From contig JANEZZ010002198.1 in assembly GCA_026122225.1 (NCBI GenBank), forward strand, positions 1,054,001-1,118,000: DNA of 64,000 nt. The letters are read 5' to 3'. Made by a program: the position numbers and the translations under genes. The notes under the pieces were generated by a model that was given only the letters and a program-made list of their open reading frames with translations, made no database searches and was not told where the DNA came from. Positions 1 to 10,034 of the stretch are shown piece by piece (position 1 is the first letter of the stretch; the number at the start of each line of letters is the position of its first letter). The DNA comes from Heloderma charlesbogerti (Eukaryota > Chordata > Lepidosauria > Squamata > Helodermatidae).

Positions 1-839
1 AGAACCTGTGTAAGTTTATCTCTGTCAGCGTTCTCAGATGAAAGCAGGGGGACACTAACCTATGCCCCATCAGGTGCTGGTTTGGCCTTGGCAAAAAGGA
101 GGCTAGTGGTTTCTCTGTGAGAACCTGACAGAAGAGGGGTGGAGTTTTCAGAGGTATCAGACAGGTTGAAGCGTCAGCTCTGAAGGGCAGAACAGAGATG
201 CCCTATTTGAGCAGGGGCCTTGCTGATAGGCCAAAGGCCCTTGTCAATTAAGTGGTTAGGAGGAGGTGTTTCATAGCTGTGCTCTCCCCTTTTAAACCAG
301 TGCACAGGCTAGGAACCTTTGCTAGGAACAGTCTCATCTACAGCGGCCAAAATCTTCTCTATTTTACCATCTGAACGTCTGTAAGCACTCTTCACATGGA
401 CTCCTCTAATTTGGACTCTTGTCACTTTGAACTCTGGATTGTTAAGGACTGGTCATGAACAGTACAACTATGCTTTTCATAGACTTTGGATTCTTGTTGG
501 CTGTGGATTGTTCATCTTCATCTTCATCGGTGTAGTATATTCTGACATCTGATTTCCCACCAGCAATCTCATGGCTGCAGTGTGTATCATTTGTAGTTCC
601 CAAACTCTTTTTAAAAGCAGCCCATGCAGTGGAACATTGCAGTAGCCTTGACTGGATTGTCCTTAGTGACTGAGACCATATTGCCTTCAGAGGCCCTGCT
701 TTCTGGCTTGACCCTAAGCGTTCGATCGCTCAGTTCCACAGGCAGGGCCTTCTCAGTGGTGACACGAGAGTTACGGAATTCTTTCTGATGACATCCGGCA
801 TGCTTCTAATTATATGAGTATTAGTTGCATTGCTGCTGG
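1..839. other. Unassigned DNA with a possible LINE scrap
   Basis: I see no gene here. Around 742-785 the plus strand reads like the tail of the L2/CR1 C-terminal region (a GRAFSVV-like stretch), but the match is too short to define an element. The stretch 290-620 has a TTTTAAA box followed by unique-looking sequence. It could be an old LTR or single-copy DNA; nothing decides this. Confidence 0.3.
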
Positions 840-1145
840 CTCCAGATGTTTGAGAGCCCTTGGCCAAGACGCTGCCAAGGAGAATACCTTCTTACAAGCA
901 GGCATACTCCTGCTAACGGTCCTCCTCCTACACCTGCCACAACCCGCTTGACAGACAGAGAGCCAGCAAGGAAGCAGGCAGTGGCACCTACTGCTCCCCC
1001 TCCTCATCACCGCTGTTGTCTGGGCCAGAGAGAGAGGCAGGCGAGCAAGCAGGTTGCCATGGTGAAGTGAAGGAGCGACTCCCAAGGGCTCCTGTTAGTG
1101 GGCCTGCTGGGGTGTGGATGCTTGCCAGGTGCCTGGCCATGCCTA
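840..1145 (-). repeat. Diverged dispersed repeat, inverted partner of 7365-7640
   Basis: The reverse complement of this stretch aligns by eye with 7365-7640. Shared landmarks in the same order include CACCTGCCTCTC/TCGCCTGCCTCTC, TCTGGCCC(A/T)GACAAC and GGTGATGAGGA/GGTGGTGAGGA, a TTGCTCNCTGACTCTGT-like block, and a final TTGGCCAAGGGC/TTGCCCAAGGGC. I do not recognise the family. No terminal inverted repeats or coding frame are evident. Confidence 0.5.
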
Positions 1146-1716
1146 GCCTTGGACACCGGTCCTGGTTAATTGTACGAGTGATTTTACGGTTTAATTTTTA
1201 AGCATTTCATTTGTTTTTTTTCATATCTGACAAACTGTGTCAGTGTCCGATTTCAGCGGACACAATTTCACACCTATGCAGTGCTGTGGTGTAAGTTTTG
1301 GAGTGCAGGCCTGGATTATGATATTCCCCTTAGCCACGCCCCCAAGGAGAGGACAAAAATGCACCCTTATATATGTCTTTTGCAAAGCCAATAGGTCTTA
1401 AAATTACCCATTCAAGACCCAAGCCATCCCAAAATATTTGGATTAAAACAGGGATAATTCATGACAATATATCATTCTTGGGAAAATCCATTTTCCCACC
1501 AGTTACTGTGAGGATTTCAGCTAAGCTAAGAGGGAACAGGGAAGCCGGCGGGGGTGGGGGGGATCATCCCTGCTAATCAAAACCTCCAGGTCCCTCAAGC
1601 TTGTGGCTCCACTTACGCCACTGGGCCTGTGGCATCTTAAATGAAAACCCACTACAATTCTCTGGAGTTTTCTTTGTGTATGTATTGTGCTTGGGACAGA
1701 AACTCCATGGACGTTT
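1146..1716. other. Unassigned DNA
   Basis: No coding, RNA or repeat signal I can name. There is a G-rich run near 1547-1562. Confidence 0.3.
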
Positions 1717-1960
1717 ATTTATTTTATATGTTATAGTTATATCCTGCCTTTCCTCCAAGGAACTCCAAGTGGCATGCATGGTTCTCCCCCTGTGCGCCCC
1801 CCCCGCCATTTTATCCTCACAACAACCCTGTGATGTAGGCTAGGCTGAGAGATTGTGACTGGAGTGGCCAAGTGTCATCCAGTGTGCTTCGTGGCTGAGT
1901 AGGGATTTGAACCTGAATATCCCTGGTCCTAGTCTGACATTGCAGCCACAATGAGGTGGC
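1717..1960 (-). mobile_element. CORE-SINE / MIR-like SINE
   Basis: Read on the plus strand, the stretch runs through a CCTGCCTTTCCTCCAAGGA block, a CTCACAACAACCCTGTGA block and a GGATTTGAACCTG block. The last is the complement of a tRNA-type B box (GGTTCRAATCC), so the tRNA-derived head lies at the right and the element reads on the minus strand. This order is typical of MIR/CORE SINEs. A second copy lies at 15975-16130. It is old and diverged. Confidence 0.7.
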
Positions 1961-2869
1961 TCAGTTCAAATGTGCAGCATGCATTCCTGGCACACGTCTC
2001 CTTCACTAGACACAGCAGGAGACTGATTTATTTTTCAGGATTTTTTAAAAAGTGCTTCTTCACTAGTATTCATTGTCTCTTCATTTATCCTTTTTCTTAT
2101 TTCAAAAGCATCATATTTGGTATCGGGACTAGATGAGTAGGCTGAAAAACCTATTAACTATTTGAGAATAAATTCTGCTGTAGCTCTTGCTTTCCCTCTC
2201 TGCAACACCCTTTCACTTTCCCTGTGTAGTATTTCTGTACATGTTTAGAAACCATGTTTCTAAAATGGTTTTTGTTTTTTGCAGTTTCTATTTTATAGCT
2301 CACAGGAAGTTCACATAAGATATTCTAGAGCTGACACAGGCAAGAGTAGCTGCACAGGGCCATTGGAAGAACCTTGTTTCCCTACTCACCCCCTGCCGGG
2401 TCACATGGATGGGGCTGTGTGTATGCAGTCTGGGGAGTGTTGTAAGGATGGGAGCTCTGTGCAACACCCCTAAACCATCCACCCCTCCATCTCTGCACCA
2501 TGGAACTTACTTATGCTCAGAGCAGGAGTACGTTGCAGGACATAGGAGGAGGGAGGGAGGGCAGGCTGCATGGATCTCCCATTCCTTGCTGTTAGTTTTT
2601 TCCCCCTAACTATATACCTTTTACACACCCTTCGAAGAAGCAAGGGGGTAATAGGTAAGGTGCCCAAGATTACTATGCAAAGGTTGTCCCCTACCCAGTT
2701 TACTTAGGGTTATGAAGGGTTAACAGAAAAGAACCTGGGCTAGTTAAGGCCCTGCCTCAGGGAAACAGAGCAACTGAAGCTAAGCCGCTTCACTAGTTTG
2801 CAGTAAGGTGAATAGTTTGGGAAAGGCTGGGGCTGGTTGACTTAATCTAGCCTGCTTCTCACTCAGTCT
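1961..2869. other. Unassigned DNA
   Basis: No gene or repeat family recognised. Short reading frames here lack any domain likeness. Confidence 0.3.
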
Positions 2870-3345
2870 TTCCCTAAAAGAGGTGTACAAAATTATGTAT
2901 GGTGCAGAGAAAGTAGACAGGGAGACATTTCCCCCCCCCCCCCTCATAATACTAGTACCCAGGATCATCAGCTGATTGGTGGGAGATTCAGGACAGATGA
3001 AAGGAAATACTTCTTCCCGCAGTGCATTGTTAAACAAGAGAATTTGCCACCATAAAGTGATAGTGATGGCCACCAACTTGGACAGCTTTACAGGGGGACT
3101 AGTCGTAGTCATGGAGGATAAGGCTATCATTGGCTACTAGTCATGATGGCCACACTACCTCCAGTATTAGTGGCAGCATGCCTCTGTATACCGGTTGCTG
3201 TGGAACATGAAGCAGCATGGTGTTCTTGCACTTGTGTCCTACTTGTGAGCTTCCCGTGGGCAGCCGGTTGGCCACTGTGTGAACAAAATGCTGGGTTAGA
3301 TTGACCTTTGCATCCAGCATGGCTCTTATTATGTTGTAATGCTCA
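2870..3345 (+). mobile_element. CR1-type LINE, 3' fragment
   Basis: The plus strand keeps the C-terminal end of a CR1 ORF2. Recognisable pieces are a VYKIMYGAEKVDRE-like stretch, a GGRFRTDERKYFF-like stretch (typical CR1: RFRTxxRxxFF) and an LP..VVMATNLD-like end, with frameshifts between them and a poly-C run near 2932. A 3' UTR follows with GGCAGCATGCCTCTGTA and a tail resembling CTGGACTAGATGGACCTT...CTCTTATTATGTT. The element is 5'-truncated and non-functional. Confidence 0.75.
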
Positions 3346-3760
3346 ATACTGTTCCTCATTCCAAGGGAGGCTTGCCAAGCAGGAGTTGGGATCTGGTGTC
3401 GGGATCCTAAGAAGGTAAGTACAACAGGATTGGTTAAAGAAGACTCTTCTGTGGCTGCCTCTTCCAGGCTTTGAGGGTCAGCATGGCAAAATGAAGAGGG
3501 CTCCTCTGCTCTGGAGTAATGAAGGCCTCTTAGGGTGTTTCTACATTAAGCAAAAAACCCGCAAAAATCCACATCCTTTCCGGAGCTTCCTGCTTTCGGT
3601 TTCTTTGCGGGATTAGGAGGGGCTCCTTTACATGGAAGACATTTGGTTTGAACTGAGGGAGTGCCTTCCTCCCTCCCTGGCATGTGTGCAAAGGAGAAGG
3701 GTGGTGGTGGTTCTTGTTTCCGTAGCTTAACGTCTGTACTGTTTTCTTGCAGCCCCCAGG
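3346..3760. other. Unassigned DNA
   Basis: Nothing recognised apart from short frames without domain likeness. Confidence 0.3.
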
Positions 3761-3960
3761 AAACCTCTGACTTACTTCTGAGTAGACATAAAATGTAAGA
3801 TTGTGCTCTAAGTCTGCAACCCTTGGCACACTTATGTAGGAGTAAACTGCATTGAACGCAATGGGACTTACTTCTGAGTACACATAAGATCACCCTGTAA
3901 GTCTGCAACCCTCAGCAAACTTACTTGGGAGTAAGCCTCACTGAACTTAATGGGGTGTTC
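3761..3960. repeat. Tandem copies of an 'ACTTACTTCTGAGTAGACAT' short repeat
   Basis: At least two adjacent diverged copies of a motif are present: TTACTTCTGAGTA(G/C)ACATA..., then GGAGTAA(A/G)C...CACTGAAC..AATGGG. The same motif recurs at 6925-6995, 32385-32440, 43812-43900, 56405-56480 and 63015-63100, usually next to AATCCTATGC. I take it as one abundant interspersed repeat family; the class is uncertain, possibly a Harbinger-like MITE. Confidence 0.6.
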
Positions 3961-4289
3961 TGAATCAACAGAGGATGTTGCTTCTCAGCTTGGTGGGGTG
4001 GGGGATCACATGTGTCTCCCTGTGTTGCAGGGAGGCATTTTACCCTCTTCTCCCTCCAACTGAAAAATGTGCTCAAGCATTTCCATGGCAGACACCTGAG
4101 AATCGAGGAAAGTCCTTCCTCAGCAAGACTTGAGCGGAGGCAGGAGTTGCAATTGGTGGGTGATTCTTGCCCTTGAGCCTGTCAAATCTGCTCCTGCACA
4201 TCCCGCTCCCATCCTCAATGCCTTCCATCCTGACCGCACCCCCAGCAATTGAAAACTAATGCCCACAGCAGACAGACACAGCAGTTTCT

Positions 4290-4395
4290 TCCGCCATTGG
4301 AGCGGAGCCGGCCGGTGAGGATTCCGGGGGGGAGGAACGGATCGCCTCCCCCCCCGGCGGACCCCCACGGATGGCAAGGGAAGGGATTCATACAA
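4290..4395. mobile_element. Fragment of a GC-rich hAT-like MITE end module
   Basis: The block GGATTCCGGGGGGGAGGAACGG followed by GATCGCCTCCCCCCC matches end modules of the copies at 7945-8817 and 32571-33075. Neither terminus is clear, so this is a truncated or decayed copy. The rest of 3961-4908 holds nothing else I recognise. Confidence 0.55.
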
Positions 4396-4916
4396 GGGAT
4401 GGGATACTCCCAGGTGCTTTGTCTGTGTGCAATTGGATTGAGCCTTCTATTTTTGTTCCATGGCCTTTGTGGAGTTTTTGACAATCAAAATTGCAGTTTA
4501 CAAGAGGCCATTTGTACCATTTGCTGTTTTCACTGCATATGTTTGGTTTTCCTGATCTGTAAATGAAAATGTGGCATTTATACATAGAGCCATTTATTGC
4601 ACATCACTGATGTGTTATGGGACAGTCAGATGGCATGGCTTGACAAATTCCAGGAATGTTGAACTGCACTTTTACTAAGATTATAAAAATCAAGATAACA
4701 ATATTGGATATCACCAACAGAAGGAGCAAGGCCACCCCCCTCTCTCCCCAGTAGAATATATCCTAATTTAAACAATCTCCTTCATTTGTTTTGAACAGGC
4801 TGTGTGAATGTCTTCCAAACTGCCGCATTTCCAGATCCAAATGAAAAGAATCATCTCAAGATGATATGAATCAGTAAACAAATACATGCAGTTAAAAAAC
4901 TGGAGTCCTTTGTGTG

Positions 4917-5452
4917 TAGGGATGGACGGATTACTCACCGTCCGTTCCATGGTCTTTTCCACTGGGGGGGAGGTGATCTGTTCCTCCCCCCCGGAATGCT
5001 CCGGAGTGGCTCCGCGTCCGGAGAATTTTGCGGAGCTGCACTCCGGCTCTGTTGCACTGGTGATACTGTAATGGCGGCTGCCATTACCATTTCTTTGTGA
5101 GGAATACAGCTGCAAATGATGTCGTGGATGCCACTTGCCACCATAAAGTGCTGTTTTTACCTAATTGCCGCCGTTTACAGCTAGCCTATTGTGGGAAAAA
5201 ACACAGACGCAAATGGTGTAGTGGGCGCCACATGCGGCCGTAAAGCACTGTTTTTTACTGTTTATGGAATCCACTACATCATTTGCTGCTGTATTCCTCA
5301 CAGAAAAACGGTAATGGCAGCTGCCATTACAGTATAACCAGCGCAACAGAGCTGGAGTTCCGTTCCGCAGGAAATCCTTGGGAGGCGGAGGTGAGTGTGC
5401 CGTTCCACCGTGGATTCATTTGAGTCCATGGCGGAATTCTCTGCCATCCCTA
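4917..5452. mobile_element. hAT-like MITE, 8-bp TSD TTTGTGTG
   Basis: It begins TAGGGATGGACGG and ends GGCGGAATTCTCTGCCATCCCTA. The identical octamer TTTGTGTG flanks it at 4909-4916 and 5453-5460. The interior, about 5077-5325, is an imperfect palindrome (GAGGAATACAGCTGCAAATGATG against CATCATTTGCTGCTGTATTCCTC). It lacks the ATAGGCTACG stems of its relatives, so this is a different core with the same ends. No transposase coding is present. Confidence 0.85.
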
Positions 5453-5802
5453 TTTGTGTGCATTTGATTCCTTTAGGCTTTTTAGTTGCAGTTGATCCAA
5501 TTCTATAGTGAAATCCACATCCAATGTATTTATTTTGTTGTTAAGACAAATTTCAGTCTGACAACTTGTAAAGAAATAAAGACACCATAGAAGCTAATGC
5601 ATATATACATCCTTTTGGAGAAGATTAAGCTTTCATTGAGAAAAGAGAATGCACATTTTGGAAAAGCAAAGGATCTTCTGCAATAATCGGTGTGGGGGGC
5701 ATGTGCGTAGGCGTGCAATGCAAACACTGCAAAAGAGGCAGCTGAAACTAAAATTGCACGAGTCTGAATGTTTAGGCATGATCCAGCTCGGTTAAATATT
5801 TA

Positions 5803-5936
5803 CAGATGTAATCTTATGCATGTTTAGACAGAAAAAAATCCTACAATTCCCAGCATGCCCCAAATAGCATGGCTGGCTGAAGGATGCTGGGAATTATAGG
5901 ATTTTTTTCTGTCTAAACATGCATAGGATTGTGCCC
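5803..5936. mobile_element. Harbinger-like hairpin MITE with a ZNF143-like site
   Basis: A near-perfect hairpin: the left arm contains GCATGTTTAGACAGAAAAAAATC, and the right arm is its complement ending GCATAGGATTGTGCCC. The loop-side sequence 5841-5858 reads CTACAATTCCCAGCATGC, which matches the published ZNF143/Staf SBS consensus. A related copy at 23739-23871 has a TAA duplication; here the flanks are TTA and TAA. Confidence 0.7.
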
Positions 5937-5975
5937 TAAGGTTGTAATCCTATACCCACTAATTTGGGTTTAAGC
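5937..5975. repeat. Left half of an AATCCTATAC short repeat, split by the next element
   Basis: The stretch TTGTAATCCTATACCCACT...GTTTAAGC is continued after the hAT-like insertion, at 6925-6995, by CCCACTGAACATAATAGGG...CATAGGATTGAGAC. The two halves together make one TIR-bearing repeat, so the hAT-like element is the younger insertion. Confidence 0.65.
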
Positions 5976-6924
5976 TAGGGTTGGCGGAGAATTTCTCCCC
6001 GAAACTTCAGGGGGCCGAGCGCCAATGTGTTCGGCCCCCCGAACAAGTTTCGGGGAGAAATTCTCCGCACCCCCCCCCGGGACAGGACTTACCTTTGCCG
6101 AATGTCCCTCCCAGCGGCGGGTCCGGCCGGCGGTTCGGCGGGTCTTCGTCCGGGGCGGGAGTGGCAGCCGGTCTTTCGACCGGCTGCCGCTGCCGCCATT
6201 CCAATAAAAGAAAAAAAAAATGCCCCCGTGATAGGCTACGTGACGATTAACGTAGCCTATCACGGCTAGATTTGCAAAGTCAGCCGTGATAGGCTACGTA
6301 AATCATCTTGTAGCCTATCATGGGTGACCTTAAAAAAAAAAACAAACGCGTACGCAAATGGCGGCCCCCATAGGGAGCCGCCATTCACGTTCCTTATTTG
6401 GTCGCTGTAGTCTACGTAAATCTTTACGTAGACTACGGCGAAAATAAGGGCAACGCTATTTGCGTTGCCCTTATTGTCGCCATAGTCTACGTAAAGATTT
6501 ACGTAGACTACAGCGACCAAATAAGGAACGCGAATGGCGGCTCCCTATGGGGGCCGCCATTTGCGTACGCGCTTTTTTTTTTTTTTTTAAAGTCACCCGT
6601 GATAGGCTACGTGACGATGTACATAGCCTATCACGGCTGACTTTGCAGATCTAGCCGTGATAGGCTACGTTAATCGTCACGTAGCCTATCACGGGGCCTT
6701 TTTTTAAAAAACTTTTTAGTTCGCGGCCGGGCGAGGCGAGGCGCCTCCTCCCCGGCCTGAATTTCGGCCGGACGAGGCGGGAAGCCTCCCCCCCGGCCTG
6801 AATTTCACCCGGGTGAGGCAGGAAGCCTCCCCCCCGGCCTGAACTTCGCGGGGGGAGCAGCGAAGCGCCTCCCCCCCACCACGAAAAGCTTTTAGGACAG
6901 GTAATGGACTTTCGTGCACCCCTG
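5976..6924. mobile_element. GC-rich fractal-palindrome hAT-like MITE, TSD GTTTAAGC
   Basis: It begins TAGGGTTGGCGGAGAA and ends CTTTCGTGCACCCCTG, with GTTTAAGC at both flanks (5968-5975, 6925-6932). From about 6224 to 6700 it is a large inverted repeat centred near 6460. Each arm contains smaller palindromes: GTGATAGGCTACGT.../...ACGTAGCCTATCAC, GTACGCAAATGGCGGC with its complement, and GTCTACGTAAATC/TTTACGTAGAC. CpG-rich outer modules carry the reversed splice-donor consensus ACTTACCT at 6087-6094. It has no transposase. It is close to the copies at 29177 (same orientation) and 52508 (opposite orientation). Confidence 0.9.
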
Positions 6925-6995
6925 GTTTAAGCCCCACTGAACATAATAGGGATTACTTCCGACTAGACAGACATAGGATTGAGACTTACGCAATT
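6925..6995. repeat. Right half of the AATCCTATAC short repeat
   Basis: Continues the repeat interrupted at 5975: CCCACTGAAC, ATTACTTCCGACTAGACAGACATAGGATTG-like sequence, then a TTA flank. Confidence 0.6.
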
Positions 6996-7364
6996 CCAAT
7001 TTGTCTACATGTATAAGCAGCTCTCCCAATGATTGGTGACCCTTCCTTTTCAGGGCTACTGATAAGGGGGGAGGTGCCTCTGCATGGACACACATTTCTC
7101 TCCAGTCAAAACTCCAAATTGCTGTTTCTCACACCTTTGCTGCAGAGCACAGTTCTGAGACCCCACCCCACAGGTGAATTGCCTAGTTACAAAACAGCCA
7201 CTTTAAAGGGACATTAAGGTTACTTGGTCAAATCCCTGACTCGGCTGGGTGACACTTCAGGTAAACCATCGTAATAGGCCTATTCACAGTAATCAGATGT
7301 TCAAATTCACACCAGTATACAGTGCTGACGTCAAAAGGAGGCATGGCTGTACACCTGCCGAGGG
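6996..7364. other. Unassigned DNA
   Basis: No feature recognised. Confidence 0.3.
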
Positions 7365-7640
7365 CCCACATCCAACAGGGCCCCCTGAACTTACTCCTCC
7401 TTTTCACTGTTACAACCTGCATGTTCACCTGCCTCTCACTCTGGCCCTGACAACGGTGGTGAGGAGGAAGATGCCACTTCCTACTTGCTCACTGACTCTG
7501 TGCCTGGCAAGCAAGTGATAGCAGAGATGGGAAAGAGGATGAGGAGCAACAGCAGCTGGTGACAATGGCAGTGAGAAGGTAGCCTCACTGAGGGAGGGGG
7601 TCCCTTGCAGGTGTCTTGCCCAAGGGCCCTCAGAAACCTG
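7365..7640 (+). repeat. Dispersed repeat, inverted partner of 840-1145
   Basis: It shares an ordered series of blocks with the reverse complement of 840-1145 (CCTGCCTCTCACTCTGGCCCTGACAAC, then GGTGAGGAGGA, then a CTTGCTCACTGACTCTGT block). The family is not recognised. It may be a third kind of interspersed repeat or an old segmental duplication. Confidence 0.5.
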
Positions 7641-7944
7641 GAGCTGGCATTGCCAAAATACATTAATAATACCAAGGTATCACACAAAAAGGGTCAAAAT
7701 CCAGCCACTTTTAAGTGCCACTGATTTCAGTGACAGACATTTAAGCATCTGCCTTACTCCCCCATTGACCTCAATAGGAGTTAAAAGAGGTTAACCTTGG
7801 CTCAACTGGATTCTTGCTAATTATAGTGACAGACCACAGGTCTGGCTTCGGCCTGTCACTATGTTGGTCTTTGTATATGCTGATGTATGTGTGCAGTTTT
7901 ATTGTTTGGTAATGCGAATGTAGGCTGTAGGGGTGTATTTCCAC

Positions 7945-8817
7945 TAGGGATATCAGAGAATTCCACCACGGATCTCGGTGAGGCTGAATGCCAGTGCATT
8001 CGGCTCCCAGAACTCCGTGGCGGAACGGCCTGCCCCCCCGCCCCCCCACGGACCCTCCCCTGGGACGAGACCTGGGGCGGATCTTCCGGGCGGCGGCGGC
8101 TCCAGCGGTGGCTTTGGCGGCGGCAGCTGGTCTTCTGACTGGCTGCTGCCGCCGCCATTTCCAGGCTTGTAAAAAAAAAAAAGATGTGATAGGCTACGTA
8201 AAGATTTACGTAGCCTATCATGGCTAGGTTTAAAAAATAAAATGACGTGATAGGCTAAGTAAATCTTTACGTAGCCTATCATGGTTGGGTGGGTTTAAAA
8301 AAAAACCCCAAACCGCGTACGCAAATGGCGGCGGGCCGGCGGCTATAGCCGCCGCCATTTGCGTTCCTTATTTTTGCCATCTTAATCTATGTAAATATTT
8401 ACGTAGACTATGACGGCGAAAATAAAGGGGAATGCAAATAGCGTAGCGGGCGCTATTTGCGTCCCTGTTTCATTCGCCGTTTTAGCCTATGTAAATATTT
8501 ACGTAGATTAAGACGGCAAAAATAAGGAACGCAAATGGCGGCAGCTGGAGCCGCCGCCATTTGCGTATGCGGTGTTTTTGTTTGTTTTACCCAGAGCCCT
8601 CCGTGGCCAGAAATCCGGCTGTGGACGGCTCTGGCCTGGCTAGGCCTGGCCGGCTGCTCCGCAGAGCTGCCACGGAACACAGCTGGCCACGGAGGATTCC
8701 GGGGGGGAGGAACGGAGCATCTCCCCCCCAGCGAGGATTCCGGGGGGAGGGACGGAACGCCTCCCCCCCTACCATCAACATAATCCGCGAAAGGTAAGTG
8801 ACTTTCGTACATCCCTA
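7945..8817. mobile_element. GC-rich fractal-palindrome hAT-like MITE, TSD 7/8
   Basis: It begins TAGGGATATCAGAGAATTCC and ends GACTTTCGTACATCCCTA. The flanks are ATTTCCAC (7937-7944) and ATTTCCAT (8818-8825). The interior is an inverted repeat centred near 8449 (GCAAATAGCG...CGCTATTTGC). It contains stems GTACGCAAATGGCGGC, TTATTTTTGCCATCTTAATC and TACGTAAATCTTTACGTA. The splice-donor consensus AGGTAAGT lies at 8792-8799, 18 bases inside the right end and pointing out. It is non-coding. Confidence 0.9.
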
Positions 8818-8825
8818 ATTTCCAT

Positions 8826-10026
8826 ATAAAGCAAGAAGCCACTTTTTCAGGGGTGTCACCTACCTGTCAGCAGACTGCTCTGAGCTATTGTCCATGAGTT
8901 GTTATTACATACTGTACCACATTTAGCCTGCTTATCTGGCCAGTACACCTAGTCTGTCATACATTTTTCCACACAGCTCACCCGCTAAAGCTGTTTGATC
9001 TTAAAATGTGCTGTGTTTTGCCCGCTACAGTACCTCCCTGTAAATTGGACTGCTTGGCCTTTTGCTTTTTAAAAAGGATGTGGTATCGGAGTGTGTCTCC
9101 TCAGACATCTAACGGAAAGAGTAAAAATCCAGTTTGGTCATTGCATCCAAATTGCATAAAACGGGTAGGAAGAAAAGAGCAGCAGAGATTCAGTCACGTA
9201 AAGCCAAAACAGTTGCTCTAACTTTGTTGGGGGTGGGGTGGAGCTCCTAAAGGGGGAAAATGCATTTAAGCTACACTCTCTAAGTATATTCTGAGCACAT
9301 TCCAGTGCAGCAGAGAATATTGCAGCAACTGACGCAGAAGTCTCAATACTCTAAATGAAGAGTGACTGGCATTCGGAAAGCGGAATATATAGACACCGTT
9401 CACCTAGCCATTTCTTTTATTGTCCTTAACAGATGAAAGGTGTTTTGAAGGCTGTTATTGATTGTAGCTGGGGTACAGTTCAGATTATATATGACAGGAA
9501 TAATTATATTCACAGTACAAAATATTTGACATTTCTGCCAGCAGTATGATACATAGTTTATGTTGTCTTTAATTGCTCTATTAAGGGGAAGAGGAGGTTC
9601 TTCATTGATTTCTCCTATTCTTGTTCCCACCTTGTTCTGCACAAATTATTCTCTTAATAATACATTACACCCCCAGCATTCAAACTCCAGTCTTTGAACT
9701 TTTCATAATGCTTTATGAAGGACAGTCAGACCACTTCCTCTTTGCACAGCCCCCTTGGTTTCAGTGCAACTGCAAAAGTGTCACTGGGATAGAATTTCCT
9801 ATGCCATTTTCAAGTAGAAGTGCAAACAAAACTGTAGCCCCTCCATATGAGAAGCTGTGTGGTCTAGTTCATAAGGAGAAGGCTTTGAATCTGGAAGATT
9901 TGCATTCAAGTAACCTCTCTGCTGTGCATTTTCTGGGTGGCCCGGTGGCCCTGAACAAATCACATAGTCTTTCACTTTCAATTCTTCACCTGTAAAATGG
10001 AACTAACATTGGCTCTGGGCTAGTTC
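8826..10026. other. Unassigned DNA
   Basis: About 1.2 kb of ordinary AT-moderate DNA. No repeat family, RNA gene or convincing exon seen. Confidence 0.3.
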
Positions 10027-10034
10027 ACAATAGC

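Noticed and set aside
2780..3130. A 116-codon minus-strand frame
   Set aside because: It is the shadow of the CR1 C-terminal coding sequence on the plus strand.
7945..8817. CRISPR array or bacterial-type repeat array
   Set aside because: The repeated words are inverted, variable and bounded by an 8-bp duplication; the surrounding DNA is vertebrate.
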